A stretch of DNA of 64,000 nt from the NCBI GenBank assembly GCA_902769255.1, contig CACXOM010000003.1, positions 48,814-112,813 on the forward strand. Reading direction: 5' to 3'. Shown here one piece after another: positions 9,098-18,590 of the stretch (within the stretch, counting starts at the first letter, position 1; every line of letters starts with the position of its first letter). The stretch is from Oscillospiraceae bacterium (GTDB lineage: Bacteria; Bacillota; Clostridia; Oscillospirales; Acutalibacteraceae). Made by a program: the position numbers and the translations under genes. The notes under the pieces are model-generated. The model had not been told where the DNA came from. It saw only the letters and a program-made list of their open reading frames with translations, and did not search any database.

Positions 9098-10462
9098 ATG
9101 CTAAATACAAATGATATTCTTGAAACAATCAATATGATTGAAAATGAAAACCTTGACATTAGAACGGTAACAATGGGTATTTCATTGCTTGATTGTATTG
9201 ACAGCGATATTGATAAAGCCTGCGAAAAGGTTTATGATAAGATTACAAGATATGCTTATAATCTTATTCCTGTTTGCGAGGAAATTGAGAAAAAATACGG
9301 TATTCCGATAGTTAATAAAAGAATTTCGGTAACACCTATTGCAATGCTCGCTTCGGCTTGCCAAACATCTAACATTGTAAAGTTTGCTTTTGCACTTGAA
9401 AAAGCAGCAAAAACCGTCGGCGTAAACTTTATAGGCGGTTATTCCGCACTTGTTCAAAAAGGCTTTGCAAACGGCGATTATGCGCTTATTGAGTCAATTC
9501 CTGAAGCACTCGCTACAACCGACAGAGTTTGCTCTTCGGTAAACATCGGCTCAACCAAAACGGGTATTAATATGAATGCCGTTAAAATGATGGGCGAAAT
9601 AGTAAGAAAATCGGCAGAATTAACCGCCGACCGTGAATCTGTTGGTGCTTCAAAATTAGTTGTGTTCTGCAATGCGCCCGAAGATAATCCGTTTATGGCA
9701 GGCGCATTTCACGGAGCAGGCGAGCCTGACTGCGTTATAAACGTCGGCGTTTCGGGACCGGGCGTTGTTCGCTCTGCGCTCTCAACACCTCAGGCTAAAA
9801 AGTTAGATATAACAGGCGTTGCCGACTTGGTAAAACGCACCGCTTTTAAAATAACTCGAATGGGACAATTAGTTGCTATGGAAGCGAGCGAGCGTTTAGG
9901 CGTTCAGTTCGGTATAGTCGATTTATCGCTTGCGCCGACCCCTGCAATTGGCGACTCGGTTGCAAATATTTTAGAAGAAATGGGACTTGAAACTTGCGGT
10001 TGTTGCGGAACCACCGCTTGCCTTGCGCTTTTAAACGATGCCGTTAAAAAAGGTGGCGTTATGGCTTCAAGCCATGTTGGCGGACTTTCAGGCGCATTTA
10101 TTCCTGTATCTGAAGATGACGGAATGATAAAAGCCGCCCAAAAAGGCGTTTTAACCATTGAAAAATTAGAGGCTATGACTGCCGTTTGCTCGGTTGGTCT
10201 TGATATGATTGCAATTCCGGGCGATACGCCTGCAGAAGTAATTTCTGCAATCATTGCCGATGAAGCCGCAATTGGTATGGTAAACTTTAAAACTACCGCT
10301 GTTCGCGTTATTCCTGCAATAGGCAAAACAATAGGCGACAGCGTTAACTACGGCGGATTATTCGGCTCTGCGCCGATAATGCGAGTTAACACAGCGTCGC
10401 CTGCTGAGTTTATTAATCGTGGTGGTCAATTGCCTGCGCCTATGCAAGCGTTGAAAAACTAA
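9098..10462 (+). CDS. UPF0210 / PFL-family protein of unknown function
   Basis: The product is 454 residues with the UPF0210 (DUF711-type) pattern: [13 protein letters not shown]-like N-terminus, a central region with [11 protein letters not shown], and [22 protein letters not shown] with [16 protein letters not shown]. The family is related in fold to pyruvate-formate-lyase-like barrels, but no reaction has been assigned and I see no glycyl-radical motif. It is translated from an ATG behind aagggg, ten bases after the ACT gene. Its stop codon overlaps the stop of the convergent hisJ gene by four bases, and its terminator appears to lie inside hisJ (10518-10562). Confidence 0.88.
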   Translation: MLNTNDILETINMIENENLDIRTVTMGISLLDCIDSDIDKACEKVYDKITRYAYNLIPVCEEIEKKYGIPIVNKRISVTPIAMLASACQTSNIVKFAFALEKAAKTVGVNFIGGYSALVQKGFANGDYALIESIPEALATTDRVCSSVNIGSTKTGINMNAVKMMGEIVRKSAELTADRESVGASKLVVFCNAPEDNPFMAGAFHGAGEPDCVINVGVSGPGVVRSALSTPQAKKLDITGVADLVKRTAFKITRMGQLVAMEASERLGVQFGIVDLSLAPTPAIGDSVANILEEMGLETCGCCGTTACLALLNDAVKKGGVMASSHVGGLSGAFIPVSEDDGMIKAAQKGVLTIEKLEAMTAVCSVGLDMIAIPGDTPAEVISAIIADEAAIGMVNFKTTAVRVIPAIGKTIGDSVNYGGLFGSAPIMRVNTASPAEFINRGGQLPAPMQALKN

Positions 10463-11208
10463 TCAATTAGTTTTTTGATAGACTCAAAACCAAACAATAA
10501 TTGGTCTTTATTATGACAATCGGAGGAAAAAATCAGTTTTTTCTTCCGATTTTTTATTTTTTCAATAATTTGTATGTCTGGGTAAGGCGTTGTTTTATAG
10601 CCTCTTGCCATACCGCCTGTGTTAATTTCAAACACCGCGGGGCTTTTATAAAGCTTCTCTAAAGCATTATCAACAGCATTTTTATATTTTTCGCTGTTTT
10701 CATCAAACAAATCGTTGTTATCATTAAACTTTGTTATCAAATCAAAATGTCCTATAATATCGCATTTTGTTTTGTTATAAACATCGCTGACTAATGAATA
10801 ATAATCAGAAATAAGCGCATAAAAATCACCGTTGTAATGCCTATTAACTGCATTTATAAGAATTTCTTTACTCTCATCAATCGGAATATAAATATCGTCT
10901 TTTTTTACATAATGAACAGAGCCTATAACAAAGTCATAATCGTTCGTCGGCTCTAAGCAATAATAATCTTGCTCAACTCCGAGCAAGATTTTTATTTTTT
11001 CTTTATATTTTTCTTTTAAACGGCGAATTTCCTTTTTATACTCTTTTGTATTCTCTTTCGACATACAGTAACTTTCATCAAAAAAAGTATAAGAGTGTCC
11101 CGAAAAACCAAGTTCTGACAGTCCTAATTCAATCGCTTTTAAAACCAATTCTTCAGGCGAATTTTCACCGTCACAAAATAGGGTATGAGTATGTAAATTA
11201 CTAATCAT
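10459..11208 (-). CDS. hisJ: Histidinol-phosphatase, PHP type
   Basis: The 249-residue protein has the metal-binding motifs of the PHP phosphoesterase superfamily: [11 protein letters not shown] at the N-terminus, GFSGHS near residue 35, GVEQDYY near 77, IIGHFDL near 151 and FSSDCHN near 228. It hydrolyses L-histidinol phosphate to L-histidinol, step eight of histidine synthesis, and fills the one step not covered by the other his genes here. It is the last gene of the operon. Its start overlaps the end of hisIE by four bases, and its stop overlaps that of the convergent UPF0210 gene. Part of its C-terminal coding sequence doubles as a terminator on the other strand. Confidence 0.88.
   Translation of the reverse strand: MISNLHTHTLFCDGENSPEELVLKAIELGLSELGFSGHSYTFFDESYCMSKENTKEYKKEIRRLKEKYKEKIKILLGVEQDYYCLEPTNDYDFVIGSVHYVKKDDIYIPIDESKEILINAVNRHYNGDFYALISDYYSLVSDVYNKTKCDIIGHFDLITKFNDNNDLFDENSEKYKNAVDNALEKLYKSPAVFEINTGGMARGYKTTPYPDIQIIEKIKNRKKKLIFSSDCHNKDQLLFGFESIKKLID
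10518..10562 (+). terminator. Intrinsic terminator of the UPF0210 operon, embedded antisense in hisJ
   Basis: The arms AATCGGAGGAAAAAA (10518-10532) and TTTTTTCTTCCGATT (10537-10551) pair over 15 bp with one G-U pair and a four-base loop TCAG. They are followed by a T-rich run (TTTTATTTTTTC). The T-run lies only on the plus-strand 3' side, so it should terminate plus-strand transcripts arriving from the UPF0210 gene. It lies wholly inside the coding sequence of the convergent hisJ gene. Confidence 0.8.
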
Positions 11209-11855
11209 TTTGTCATTTTCTCTTGTTTTACTTTGTGGTCGATAATGTGTCGTGAAGCAAGTTCTTTATGCACATCTTCAACTGAAATTCCCATTTGAAC
11301 CATCAAAACCATTGCGTGATAAGCAAGGTCTGCGAGTTCATAAACAGTTTCTTTTTTATCGTCTGCTTTTGCAGCGATAATAACTTCGGTACATTCCTCA
11401 CCGACTTTTTTAAGAATTTTATCAATACCTTTTTCAAAAAGATAGGTCGTATAAGAGTTTTCAGGCTTTTCTTTCATTCTGCCGACCAATAAATCATAAA
11501 GTCCTTGCAAACTGAATTCCTGTAACTCATCGCTTTGCCATAATGTGTTAAAAAAGCAAGAATCGTTGCCTGTGTGGCAAGCAGGCCCGTCTTTTTCAAC
11601 CACAACAACCAAAGCATCGTTATCGCAATCGGCGGTAATTGAAACAATATGCTGATAATTTCCGCTTGTTTCACCCTTTAACCAAAGTTCTTGTCTTGAA
11701 CGGCTGTAAAAACAGGTAAGCCCTTTTTCCATCGAAATTTCAAGACTTTGCTTGTTCATATAAGCGACAGTAAGCACTTTTTTGGTAATCGAGTCAACAA
11801 CAACTGCCGGAATTAAACCTTTTTCATCAAATTTAAGTTTGCTAATATCTATCAT
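11205..11855 (-). CDS. hisIE: Bifunctional phosphoribosyl-AMP cyclohydrolase / phosphoribosyl-ATP pyrophosphatase
   Basis: This is a 216-residue fusion. The HisI part (about 1-110) carries CFYSRSRQELWLKGETSG and the zinc-ligand region with ADCDND and GPACHTGNDSCF. The HisE part (about 118-205) carries KKVGEECTEVIIAAK, the MazG-like helical metal-binding motif. It catalyses steps two and three of the pathway. The gene lies two bases after hisF. Its last codons overlap the hisJ start, indicating translational coupling along the operon. A fused HisIE is common in bacteria and the length is normal. Confidence 0.96.
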   Translation of the reverse strand: MIDISKLKFDEKGLIPAVVVDSITKKVLTVAYMNKQSLEISMEKGLTCFYSRSRQELWLKGETSGNYQHIVSITADCDNDALVVVVEKDGPACHTGNDSCFFNTLWQSDELQEFSLQGLYDLLVGRMKEKPENSYTTYLFEKGIDKILKKVGEECTEVIIAAKADDKKETVYELADLAYHAMVLMVQMGISVEDVHKELASRHIIDHKVKQEKMTK

Positions 11856-11857
11856 TA

Positions 11858-12616
11858 TTATAACCTCACAATAATATCATTTTCTTTAAGTTCTTGTTTC
11901 AAATCGGGAATAGCAATTTCGCCAAAATGAAAAACCGAAGCCGCAAGTCCTGCGTCAATATCGGGAATTGCTTTGAATAAGTCAACAAAATCCTGCTTGC
12001 TTCCTGCACCGCCCGAGGCGATAACCGGCACATTAACCGCATCGCAAACCGCTTTTAACATCTCAATGTCAAAACCTTTTTTCACGCCGTCTGTGTCAAT
12101 TGAGTTTACAACAACTTCGCCGGCTCCGTTTGCAACGCATTTTTTAATCCAAGAAATCGCTTCCATTCCCGTGTTTTCTCTTCCGCCTTTGGCAAAAACT
12201 CTAAAAGTGCCGTCAACACGCTTAATATCGGCAGATAAAACAACACATTGATTGCCATATTTTTGCGCTGCTTTGCTAACCAAATCAGGATTTTTTATTG
12301 CACCCGAATTTACGCTAACCTTGTCTGCACCGCATTTTAAAACTCTGTCAAAGTCTTCAACCGTGTTAATCCCTCCGCCGACAGTAAGAGGAATAAAAAC
12401 CTTGTTTGCAGTTTCAACCAAAATATCGGTGAAAAGTTTTCGCCCGTCAGAAGAAGCGGTAATATCGTAAAAAACAAGCTCATCTGCGCCGTTTTCACTG
12501 TAAAATTGCGCAAGTTTAACAGGCGAGGAAACATCAGTCAAATTCAAAAAGTTTGTGCCTTTTACCACTCTGCCGTCTTTAACATCAAGGCAGGGAATAA
12601 TTCTTTTTGTTATCAT
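11858..12616 (-). CDS. hisF: Imidazole glycerol phosphate synthase, cyclase subunit
   Basis: This is a 252-residue TIM-barrel protein starting MITKRIIPCLDVKDGRVVKG, with the catalytic aspartate in PCLDVKDG and the second in LSADIKRV (about residue 130). VIASGGAGSKQDFV forms the phosphate-binding turn. It pairs with the HisH glutaminase encoded two genes upstream to convert PRFAR plus ammonia into imidazole glycerol phosphate and AICAR. Its start overlaps the hisA stop by four bases. Length and motifs are typical. Confidence 0.97.
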   Translation of the reverse strand: MITKRIIPCLDVKDGRVVKGTNFLNLTDVSSPVKLAQFYSENGADELVFYDITASSDGRKLFTDILVETANKVFIPLTVGGGINTVEDFDRVLKCGADKVSVNSGAIKNPDLVSKAAQKYGNQCVVLSADIKRVDGTFRVFAKGGRENTGMEAISWIKKCVANGAGEVVVNSIDTDGVKKGFDIEMLKAVCDAVNVPVIASGGAGSKQDFVDLFKAIPDIDAGLAASVFHFGEIAIPDLKQELKENDIIVRL

Positions 12617-13326
12617 TTCGCCACCTCCAATGCCTTTGTTAAATCAATTGCGCCCAAATAATAAGCTTTACCTATTATTGCGCCGTAAATGTTCATTTCT
12701 CTAAGCGCTTTTACATCGTCAAGTGTCGAAACACCGCCCGAAGCGGTAATATCAAGCGAATATTTTTCAGATAATTCTTTATAAAGTTTAAGATTGGTGC
12801 CTTTCATTGCGCCGTCTTTTGAAATATCGGTGCAAATAACATTTTTAACGCCTATTTTCTGCATTTTTAAAAGAAATTCATCAAGCGTGATTTTAGATTT
12901 TTCAAGCCAGCCTTTTATTGCAATATAGCCGTCTTTAACGTCGGCGCCAACCGCAATTTTCTCGCCGTATTTTTTCACCGCTTCAATTAAAAACTCCTCG
13001 TTTTCAACCGCCGCCGTGCCGAGAATTACTCTGCCAACGCCCGAATTTATATATTTTTCGGCAGTTTCAATATCTCTAATACCACCGCCTATTTCAACAA
13101 AAAGCGAGGTTTCGTTTGCAATTTGTTTAACAATTTCAATGTTAGGCGTTGTGCCGTCTTTAGCGCCTTCTAAATCAACCATATGAATGAATTTTGCACC
13201 GCATTTTTCAAAATCACGCGCAATTTCAATAGGGTTATCGCTGTAAACGGTCATATTTTTATAATCGCCTTTTAAAAGGCGTACCGCTTTTTTATCAAAC
13301 AAATCAATTGCAGGAAGAATTATCAT
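12613..13326 (-). CDS. hisA: ProFAR isomerase
   Basis: This is a 237-residue TIM-barrel enzyme starting MIILPAIDLFDKKAVRLLKG. The catalytic aspartates are in the AIDL motif (residue 8) and in CTDISKDGAMKG (about residue 128). The phosphate-binding segments are IEIGGGIRD and ITASGGVSTLDD. It performs the Amadori rearrangement of ProFAR to PRFAR, step four of the pathway. The ATG follows aaaggaggaaaac-type sequence at the end of hisH, directly abutting that gene. Assignment as HisA rather than HisF rests on the RLLKGDY motif and the separate, clear hisF downstream. Confidence 0.96.
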   Translation of the reverse strand: MIILPAIDLFDKKAVRLLKGDYKNMTVYSDNPIEIARDFEKCGAKFIHMVDLEGAKDGTTPNIEIVKQIANETSLFVEIGGGIRDIETAEKYINSGVGRVILGTAAVENEEFLIEAVKKYGEKIAVGADVKDGYIAIKGWLEKSKITLDEFLLKMQKIGVKNVICTDISKDGAMKGTNLKLYKELSEKYSLDITASGGVSTLDDVKALREMNIYGAIIGKAYYLGAIDLTKALEVAK

Positions 13327-13944
13327 TTAGTTTTCCTCCTTTTCACAAAATGCCTTTAAAATCTTTAATCCGACATTACCGCTTTTTTCGGGGTGAAATT
13401 GGCAACCGAAAACATTGCCTTTTTGCACCGAAGCAGTAAGTTCTTTGCCGTATTCAGCAGTTGCGGTAACGCTTTCTTCGCAATCAGTCGCATAAAAAGA
13501 GTGAACAAAATAAACGCAATCGTTTTCGTTTATATATTTAAAAATTTTGCTGTTATTTTTAAAATGCAAAGCGTTCCAGCCAATATGCGGAATTTTCAAA
13601 TTTTGCGGAATACTGTCTTGCATAGGCACAACGCTTCCTTTAATAAGTGAAAGCCCTTTGTGCTCGCCATATTCAAAACTTTTCTCAAAAAGCATTTGCA
13701 TACCAAGGCAAATTCCCATAATATCTTTGCCTTTTTGCGCCTCGCTTAAAATAACTTTGTCAAGTCCGCTCGTTCTTAACTTTTCCATAGCATCGCCAAA
13801 TGCGCCAACGCCGGGCAAAATCAACTTATCGGCGCTTTTAATTACTTCAACATCGCTTGTAATAACCGCTTCTTCGCCGATTGCTTTTAATGAAGAACAA
13901 AGCGAAAACAAATTGCCAACGCCGTAATCAATAATCGCTACCAT
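13327..13944 (-). CDS. hisH: Imidazole glycerol phosphate synthase, glutaminase subunit
   Basis: This is a 205-residue class I glutamine amidotransferase. It starts MVAIIDYGVGNLFSL and has the nucleophile cysteine in MGICLGMQMLF (about residue 78) and the histidine-glutamate pair in CQFHPEKSG (about 182-184). It supplies ammonia from glutamine to HisF. It lies between hisB and hisA, as in many Firmicutes his operons, and its start overlaps the hisB stop by one base. Nothing is unusual in length or motifs. Confidence 0.96.
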   Translation of the reverse strand: MVAIIDYGVGNLFSLCSSLKAIGEEAVITSDVEVIKSADKLILPGVGAFGDAMEKLRTSGLDKVILSEAQKGKDIMGICLGMQMLFEKSFEYGEHKGLSLIKGSVVPMQDSIPQNLKIPHIGWNALHFKNNSKIFKYINENDCVYFVHSFYATDCEESVTATAEYGKELTASVQKGNVFGCQFHPEKSGNVGLKILKAFCEKEEN

Positions 13945-14531
13945 TATAAAACACCTTTTGTTGAGGGGATTTCATCTTTAAATTTTTCTTGAATTTCAAC
14001 CGCTTTTTTAAGGGTTACAGCTAAAGATTTAAATGCGCCCTCTGCAATGTGGTGCGAATTTGAGCCGTTTAACTGTTTAATGTGCAAAGTAATTTCGGCT
14101 TTTCTAACAAATGCAGTCAAAAACTCTTCAATAAGCTCGCTGTCAAAATCGCCGATTTTTTCAGTCGGAATATCAAGATTAAATGAAAGATAACTCCTGC
14201 CTGAAATGTCAACTGCGCTTAAAATCAGAGCCTCGTCCATAGGCAAAATAGTATCAGCATAGCGAGTAATACCTTTCATATCGCCAAGCGCTTTTTTAAA
14301 AGCCTCGCCGAGCGTAATGCCGATATCTTCGGCGCTGTGGTGAAAATCTACATTAACATCGCCGTTGCAGTTTAATTCTAAATCAAATTTTGAATGTTTA
14401 GCAAAAAGAGTCAGCATATGGTCAAAAAAACCGTTACCACTGTTAATTGTCGATTTTCCGCTACCGTCTAAATTAAGTTTTAAAACAATATCGGTTTCAG
14501 CGGTTTTTCTTGAAATTTCAACTGTTCTCAT
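13944..14531 (-). CDS. hisB: Imidazoleglycerol-phosphate dehydratase
   Basis: The 195-residue monofunctional enzyme has the metal-binding motifs FFDHMLTLFAKH (about 36-47), DFHHSAEDIGI (about 62-72) and SNSHHIAEGAFKSLA (about 160-174). It removes water from imidazole glycerol phosphate to give imidazole acetol phosphate, step six. It lacks the N-terminal phosphatase domain of the enterobacterial HisB, which agrees with the separate PHP-type hisJ in this operon. Its start overlaps the end of hisC by four bases. Confidence 0.97.
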   Translation of the reverse strand: MRTVEISRKTAETDIVLKLNLDGSGKSTINSGNGFFDHMLTLFAKHSKFDLELNCNGDVNVDFHHSAEDIGITLGEAFKKALGDMKGITRYADTILPMDEALILSAVDISGRSYLSFNLDIPTEKIGDFDSELIEEFLTAFVRKAEITLHIKQLNGSNSHHIAEGAFKSLAVTLKKAVEIQEKFKDEIPSTKGVL

Positions 14532-15595
14532 AATTGTTTCTCCTTAAAAATTTCTTTTATTTTTTGAATTAGTGTTTCCATTTGTTCTTTTGTGCCTATT
14601 GTAATTCGGTTATAGTTTTTAATTCTTTCCTTTTCAAAATGCCTTACTAAAACGCCTTTTTTCTTTAATTCTTTATAAAGAGTTTCGCCGTCAATTTTTT
14701 CCGACTTTGCAAAAAGGAAATTTGCGCTCGAATTTAAAACTTCAAATCCCAAATTCTCTAATTCTAATTTTGTAAACTCACGATTTTCAATTATTTTTTT
14801 GCAGTTGTTTAAATAATAATCGTTTTCATCTAAAACCGCTTTTCCTGCCGCTGCGGTAAGCCTGTTTACATTATAAGGATTTGTCGAATATTTAATAGTG
14901 TTTAAATCGTTTATTATTTTTTCATTCGCAATACCAAAACCGAGCCTGCCGCCTGCTAACGAGCGAGATTTTGAAAAAGTACCAGTAACAAGCAAATTAT
15001 CATATTTTTCAGTTAGTTTTATTGCGCTTTCTCCGCCAAAATCAATGTAAGCCTCATCAATTATAACGATGTTTTGTGGATTGCTTGAAACGATTTTTTC
15101 GATTTTTTCAAGCGACAACAAAAGCCCAGTAGGCGCATTAGGATTTGCAATAACAATTGTTTTGTTCTTTCCTAAATAATCGTTAATATCTATCGAAAAA
15201 TCGCTTTTAAGCGGTATTTCTTGATAAGGAATACCGTTTAACTCAGCGAAAACAGGGTAAAATCCGTAAGTAATATCAGGAAATATCAGCGGATTTTTTT
15301 GGTCTGCAAATGCCATAAAAGCAAAATTTAAAACCTCGTCAGACCCGTTTGTCATAATGATATTTTCGCTTTTTACACCGAAAACTTTTGACATTTTTTT
15401 GCGTAAATCAACACATTCGGGGTCGGAGTAAAGCATTAATTTATTTGCTTCTTGTTCTACTTTCTTCGCAACTGATGGCGAGGGAGCAAAAGGCGACTCG
15501 TTTGTATTAAGTTTAACATATTCTAAATCTTTCGGTTGCTCGCCGGGTGTATAGGGTGTTAGCGAAGAATATTTACTTGTAAAAAATCTACTCAT
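14528..15595 (-). CDS. hisC: Histidinol-phosphate aminotransferase
   Basis: This is a 355-residue PLP-dependent class I/II aminotransferase. Motifs in order are KLNTNESPFAPSP (substrate arm), ANPNAPTG, IIDEAYIDFG (aspartate contacting the PLP ring nitrogen) and TFSKSRSLAGGRLGF with the Schiff-base lysine (about residue 209). It converts imidazole acetol phosphate and glutamate to histidinol phosphate. The ATG overlaps the hisD stop by one base. Its place between hisD and hisB is the common order in this group. Confidence 0.95.
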   Translation of the reverse strand: MSRFFTSKYSSLTPYTPGEQPKDLEYVKLNTNESPFAPSPSVAKKVEQEANKLMLYSDPECVDLRKKMSKVFGVKSENIIMTNGSDEVLNFAFMAFADQKNPLIFPDITYGFYPVFAELNGIPYQEIPLKSDFSIDINDYLGKNKTIVIANPNAPTGLLLSLEKIEKIVSSNPQNIVIIDEAYIDFGGESAIKLTEKYDNLLVTGTFSKSRSLAGGRLGFGIANEKIINDLNTIKYSTNPYNVNRLTAAAGKAVLDENDYYLNNCKKIIENREFTKLELENLGFEVLNSSANFLFAKSEKIDGETLYKELKKKGVLVRHFEKERIKNYNRITIGTKEQMETLIQKIKEIFKEKQL

Positions 15596-16875
15596 CAGTC
15601 TTTTTCAAAACGCACAGTTGCACTTTTTGCGTGTGCGTCAAGACCCTCCTTGTTTGCAAAATATGCAACTTTTTCTGCTACATTTTCAAGAGCGTTGGCG
15701 GTATAATAAGTATATTGCATTTTTTTAACAAAATCATCAACCGAAAGCGGTGAAGAAAATCTTGCAGTACCGCTTGTCGGCAATGTGTGGTTAGGACCTG
15801 CAAAATAGTCACCCAACGCTTCAGGACAATATTTACCCATAAAAATTGAGCCAGCATTTTTAATTTTATCAAGATAATCAAAAGGATTATCAACGCAAAG
15901 TTCGAGGTGTTCAGGTGCAATTTCGTTTGCAATGTCAATCGCCTTTAACAAATCGTTTTCGGCAACAATAATTTTGCCGTTATTATCGATAGATTCTCTT
16001 GCAATTTGTGCTCTTTTAAGATTTGGAATTTGAATTTCCAATTGTTCACTTACATTTTGCGCAAATTCTTTTGAATCGGTAACCAAAACCGCGCTCGCCA
16101 TTTTGTCGTGTTCGGCTTGCGAGAGCAAATCAGCCGCAACAAATTTCGGGTTGCAAGTGCAGTCAGCAACTACCAAAATCTCGCTCGGACCTGCAATCAT
16201 ATCAATAGAAACTTTGCCAAAAACCTGCTTTTTAGCTTCAGCTACAAAAGCGTTGCCGGGGCCTACAATTTTATCAACTTTCGGAATACTTTTTGTTCCG
16301 TAAGCCAAAGCGGCAATTGCACCTGCACCGCCGACTTTGAAAATTCTGTCAACGCCTGCAATTTTAGCCGCCGCAAGAATAACAGGGTTTACTTTGCCGT
16401 TTGCAAGCGGGGGAGTAACCATAACAATTTCTTTGCAACCTGCAATTTTTGCAGGAACGCTGTCCATCAAAACTGTTGAAGGGTAAGCCGCCGTACCGCC
16501 CGGCACATAAAGTCCGACTTTTTCAATAGGTGTAACTTTTTGACCTGTTACAACGCCGTCTTTATCGTTAATAATAAAACTGTTTTTAACCTGTTTTTCG
16601 TGAAAATTCTTAATATTTTCAGCCGCTTCTTTAATTATTTCTAAAAATTCCGGCTCAACCTCTGAAAAAGCCTCATCAATTTCTTCCTTTGTTACTTCTA
16701 AAGAAGAAAGCTCTGCTTTATCAAATTTTAAAGCATATTCAAAAAGCGCTTTGTCGCCTTGGTTTATAACATTTGCAATAATATCGGCAACAATGCCCTC
16801 AACGCCCGAATCAATATTTTCTCTTTTAAAAATTTCGGCGTTTTCAACCTCACCGTAATTGTAAATTTTAATCAT
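15595..16875 (-). CDS. hisD: Histidinol dehydrogenase
   Basis: The 426-residue product oxidises histidinol to histidine in two NAD-dependent steps, the last of the pathway. Family motifs are present: VPGGTAAYPSTVLM (about 125), IAGPSEILVVAD (about 227) and the zinc and active-site segment GPNHTLPTSGTARFSS near residue 360. The length is normal for bacterial HisD. The start overlaps the hisG stop by eight bases. There are no signs of truncation. Confidence 0.97.
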   Translation of the reverse strand: MIKIYNYGEVENAEIFKRENIDSGVEGIVADIIANVINQGDKALFEYALKFDKAELSSLEVTKEEIDEAFSEVEPEFLEIIKEAAENIKNFHEKQVKNSFIINDKDGVVTGQKVTPIEKVGLYVPGGTAAYPSTVLMDSVPAKIAGCKEIVMVTPPLANGKVNPVILAAAKIAGVDRIFKVGGAGAIAALAYGTKSIPKVDKIVGPGNAFVAEAKKQVFGKVSIDMIAGPSEILVVADCTCNPKFVAADLLSQAEHDKMASAVLVTDSKEFAQNVSEQLEIQIPNLKRAQIARESIDNNGKIIVAENDLLKAIDIANEIAPEHLELCVDNPFDYLDKIKNAGSIFMGKYCPEALGDYFAGPNHTLPTSGTARFSSPLSVDDFVKKMQYTYYTANALENVAEKVAYFANKEGLDAHAKSATVRFEKD

Positions 16876-17497
16876 CTTTTTTCACCTGTTTTTCAATGCT
16901 TTTTAAAACGCTTTCAATTAATTTGCCTTTAAATTTAAAACTCGATTTGTTTGCAATAAGTCTTGCGCTAATAGGCAAAATCTCGGTTTTAACTTCAAGG
17001 TCGTTTTCTTTAAGCGTAGTGCCTGTTTCAACAATATCAACTATAACATCAGAAAGCGACAAAATCGGCGCAATTTCAATTGAACCGTTAAGTTTAATAA
17101 TATCAATATCTCTGCCGATACTGTTGTAATAATTTGCGGCAATATTAGTAAATTTTGTAGCAACTTTCAGCGTTTTCTCGCCGTCATCATAAAAATCTTT
17201 CGGTGCCGCAACAGCCATTCTGCATTTACCTAAATTCAAATCTAAAAGTTCGTAAACATCAGGCTCATATTCAAGCAAAATATCTTTACCGGCAACGCCG
17301 ATATCGGCAGCGCCTCGCTCAACATAAATCGAAACATCAGAAGGTTTTACCCAAAAATAGCGAACCTGTTTTTCCTCATTTTCAAAAATAAGTTTTCTTG
17401 TGTTTTCTTTAATAGAAGGGCAAGGGTAGCCTGCCGCTTCAAACATAGCGTAAACTTTTTCGCCGAGTCTGCCTTTCGGCAAAGCAACATTAAGCAT
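16868..17497 (-). CDS. hisG: ATP phosphoribosyltransferase, short form
   Basis: The 209-residue protein starts MLNVALPKGRLGEKVY at the ATG at 17497, which has ggaggg eight bases upstream. A longer frame starting at a TTG at 17521 is rejected for that reason. The KGRLG loop, the GAADIGVAGKDILLEY segment and DIVETGTTLKEN (PRPP binding) identify HisG. The C-terminal ACT-like regulatory domain of long-form HisG is missing, so this is the HisG-S type that needs HisZ, encoded immediately upstream with an eight-base overlap. It condenses ATP with PRPP in the committed step. Confidence 0.96.
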   Translation of the reverse strand: MLNVALPKGRLGEKVYAMFEAAGYPCPSIKENTRKLIFENEEKQVRYFWVKPSDVSIYVERGAADIGVAGKDILLEYEPDVYELLDLNLGKCRMAVAAPKDFYDDGEKTLKVATKFTNIAANYYNSIGRDIDIIKLNGSIEIAPILSLSDVIVDIVETGTTLKENDLEVKTEILPISARLIANKSSFKFKGKLIESVLKSIEKQVKKDD

Positions 17498-18587
17498 TAT
17501 TCTTACCCTCCAAAAATTCAACTTTTTGTTTAAATCTTAACTTTTCGGGAACACATTTTTGCGCCGAAACCGAAAGTCCTTTATTTACAAATTCATTTAC
17601 CTTTTGAGCAACTTTCTGCTTGTCGTCATTTTCGCCGTAAATAAGCAAAACATCAACATCAAAAACTTTTTTAGGCTTGCTTAACTGCTCTAATAAATCA
17701 AGATAAAGCGCAAAACCTACCGCGCCCGACTTTCTGTCCATTTTTTGCATTAAGTTGTCATATTGACCGCCCGAAAGCACACCCTCGCAAATTTCGCTTA
17801 AAAATCCTTTAAAAACAATTCCGTTGTAATAACTCATATCGTTTACAACCGAAAAATCAAAAATAATCTTTTCACTAAATTCGCTTGAATTAAGCATATT
17901 TGAAAGAGTTTCAAGTTCTTCTAAACTTTCACCCTTGTAAATGTTTTTAAGCTTTTTAATAACTTCATCACGCTTGCCGTAGGTAGAAACAAATTCAACC
18001 AAATCAGCAGTTTTTTGCGCCGAAATTTCAAATTTTTCGCAAAGACGAGATAAGTCGTGAGTGTTTTTTTGCGAGATAAATTCAAGCGCTTGGCTTTGGA
18101 ATAATTCATCTTTACAAACTTCGTCTAATATGGCCGATAATATGCCTAAATGCGAAATTTCAAGCACAAAATCATCGCTTATCAAAGAAAGGCTTTTAAC
18201 CGCAAGTGTAACAGCCTCAAAAATATCATAAAGGTCAATATCGCCGATACATTCAAGCCCTGCTTGCATAATTTCTTTATAATTTTTAGTGCTTTTTGAA
18301 ACCCTGTAAACATTTTCGTTGTAAAAAACTTTTTGCTTAACGCCTTTTTTGTCCTCGCTGTTTTTAATAATCGAAAGCGTAACATCAGGTTTTAGCGCCA
18401 TAAGTTTTCCGTTTGTATCGTTAAAAGTTATAATTCGGTCGCTTACCAAAAAATCTTTGTTGCGAATATAAAGTTCATATTCCTCAAATTTACTCATTTT
18501 ATAAGGCAAATAACCGTATTTTCTATAAAGCGAACGCAAAGCGAAAACCGCTTTTTCCTCACTTTTTAAAAGTTGTTCTTCAATCAT
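17490..18587 (-). CDS. hisZ: ATP phosphoribosyltransferase regulatory subunit
   Basis: This 365-residue histidyl-tRNA synthetase paralogue has the class II core (ALKPDVTLSI, motif-2-like VYRVSKSTKNYKEIMQ, and LSGGQYDNLMQ near residue 270) but no C-terminal anticodon-binding domain. This is the HisZ architecture: it binds short HisG and confers histidine feedback control rather than charging tRNA. The next gene is the short-form hisG, which confirms the assignment. It begins three bases after the YerC-like gene. A true HisRS would be longer and would not sit in this operon. Confidence 0.92.
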   Translation of the reverse strand: MIEEQLLKSEEKAVFALRSLYRKYGYLPYKMSKFEEYELYIRNKDFLVSDRIITFNDTNGKLMALKPDVTLSIIKNSEDKKGVKQKVFYNENVYRVSKSTKNYKEIMQAGLECIGDIDLYDIFEAVTLAVKSLSLISDDFVLEISHLGILSAILDEVCKDELFQSQALEFISQKNTHDLSRLCEKFEISAQKTADLVEFVSTYGKRDEVIKKLKNIYKGESLEELETLSNMLNSSEFSEKIIFDFSVVNDMSYYNGIVFKGFLSEICEGVLSGGQYDNLMQKMDRKSGAVGFALYLDLLEQLSKPKKVFDVDVLLIYGENDDKQKVAQKVNEFVNKGLSVSAQKCVPEKLRFKQKVEFLEGKNNA

Positions 18588-18590
18588 TAA

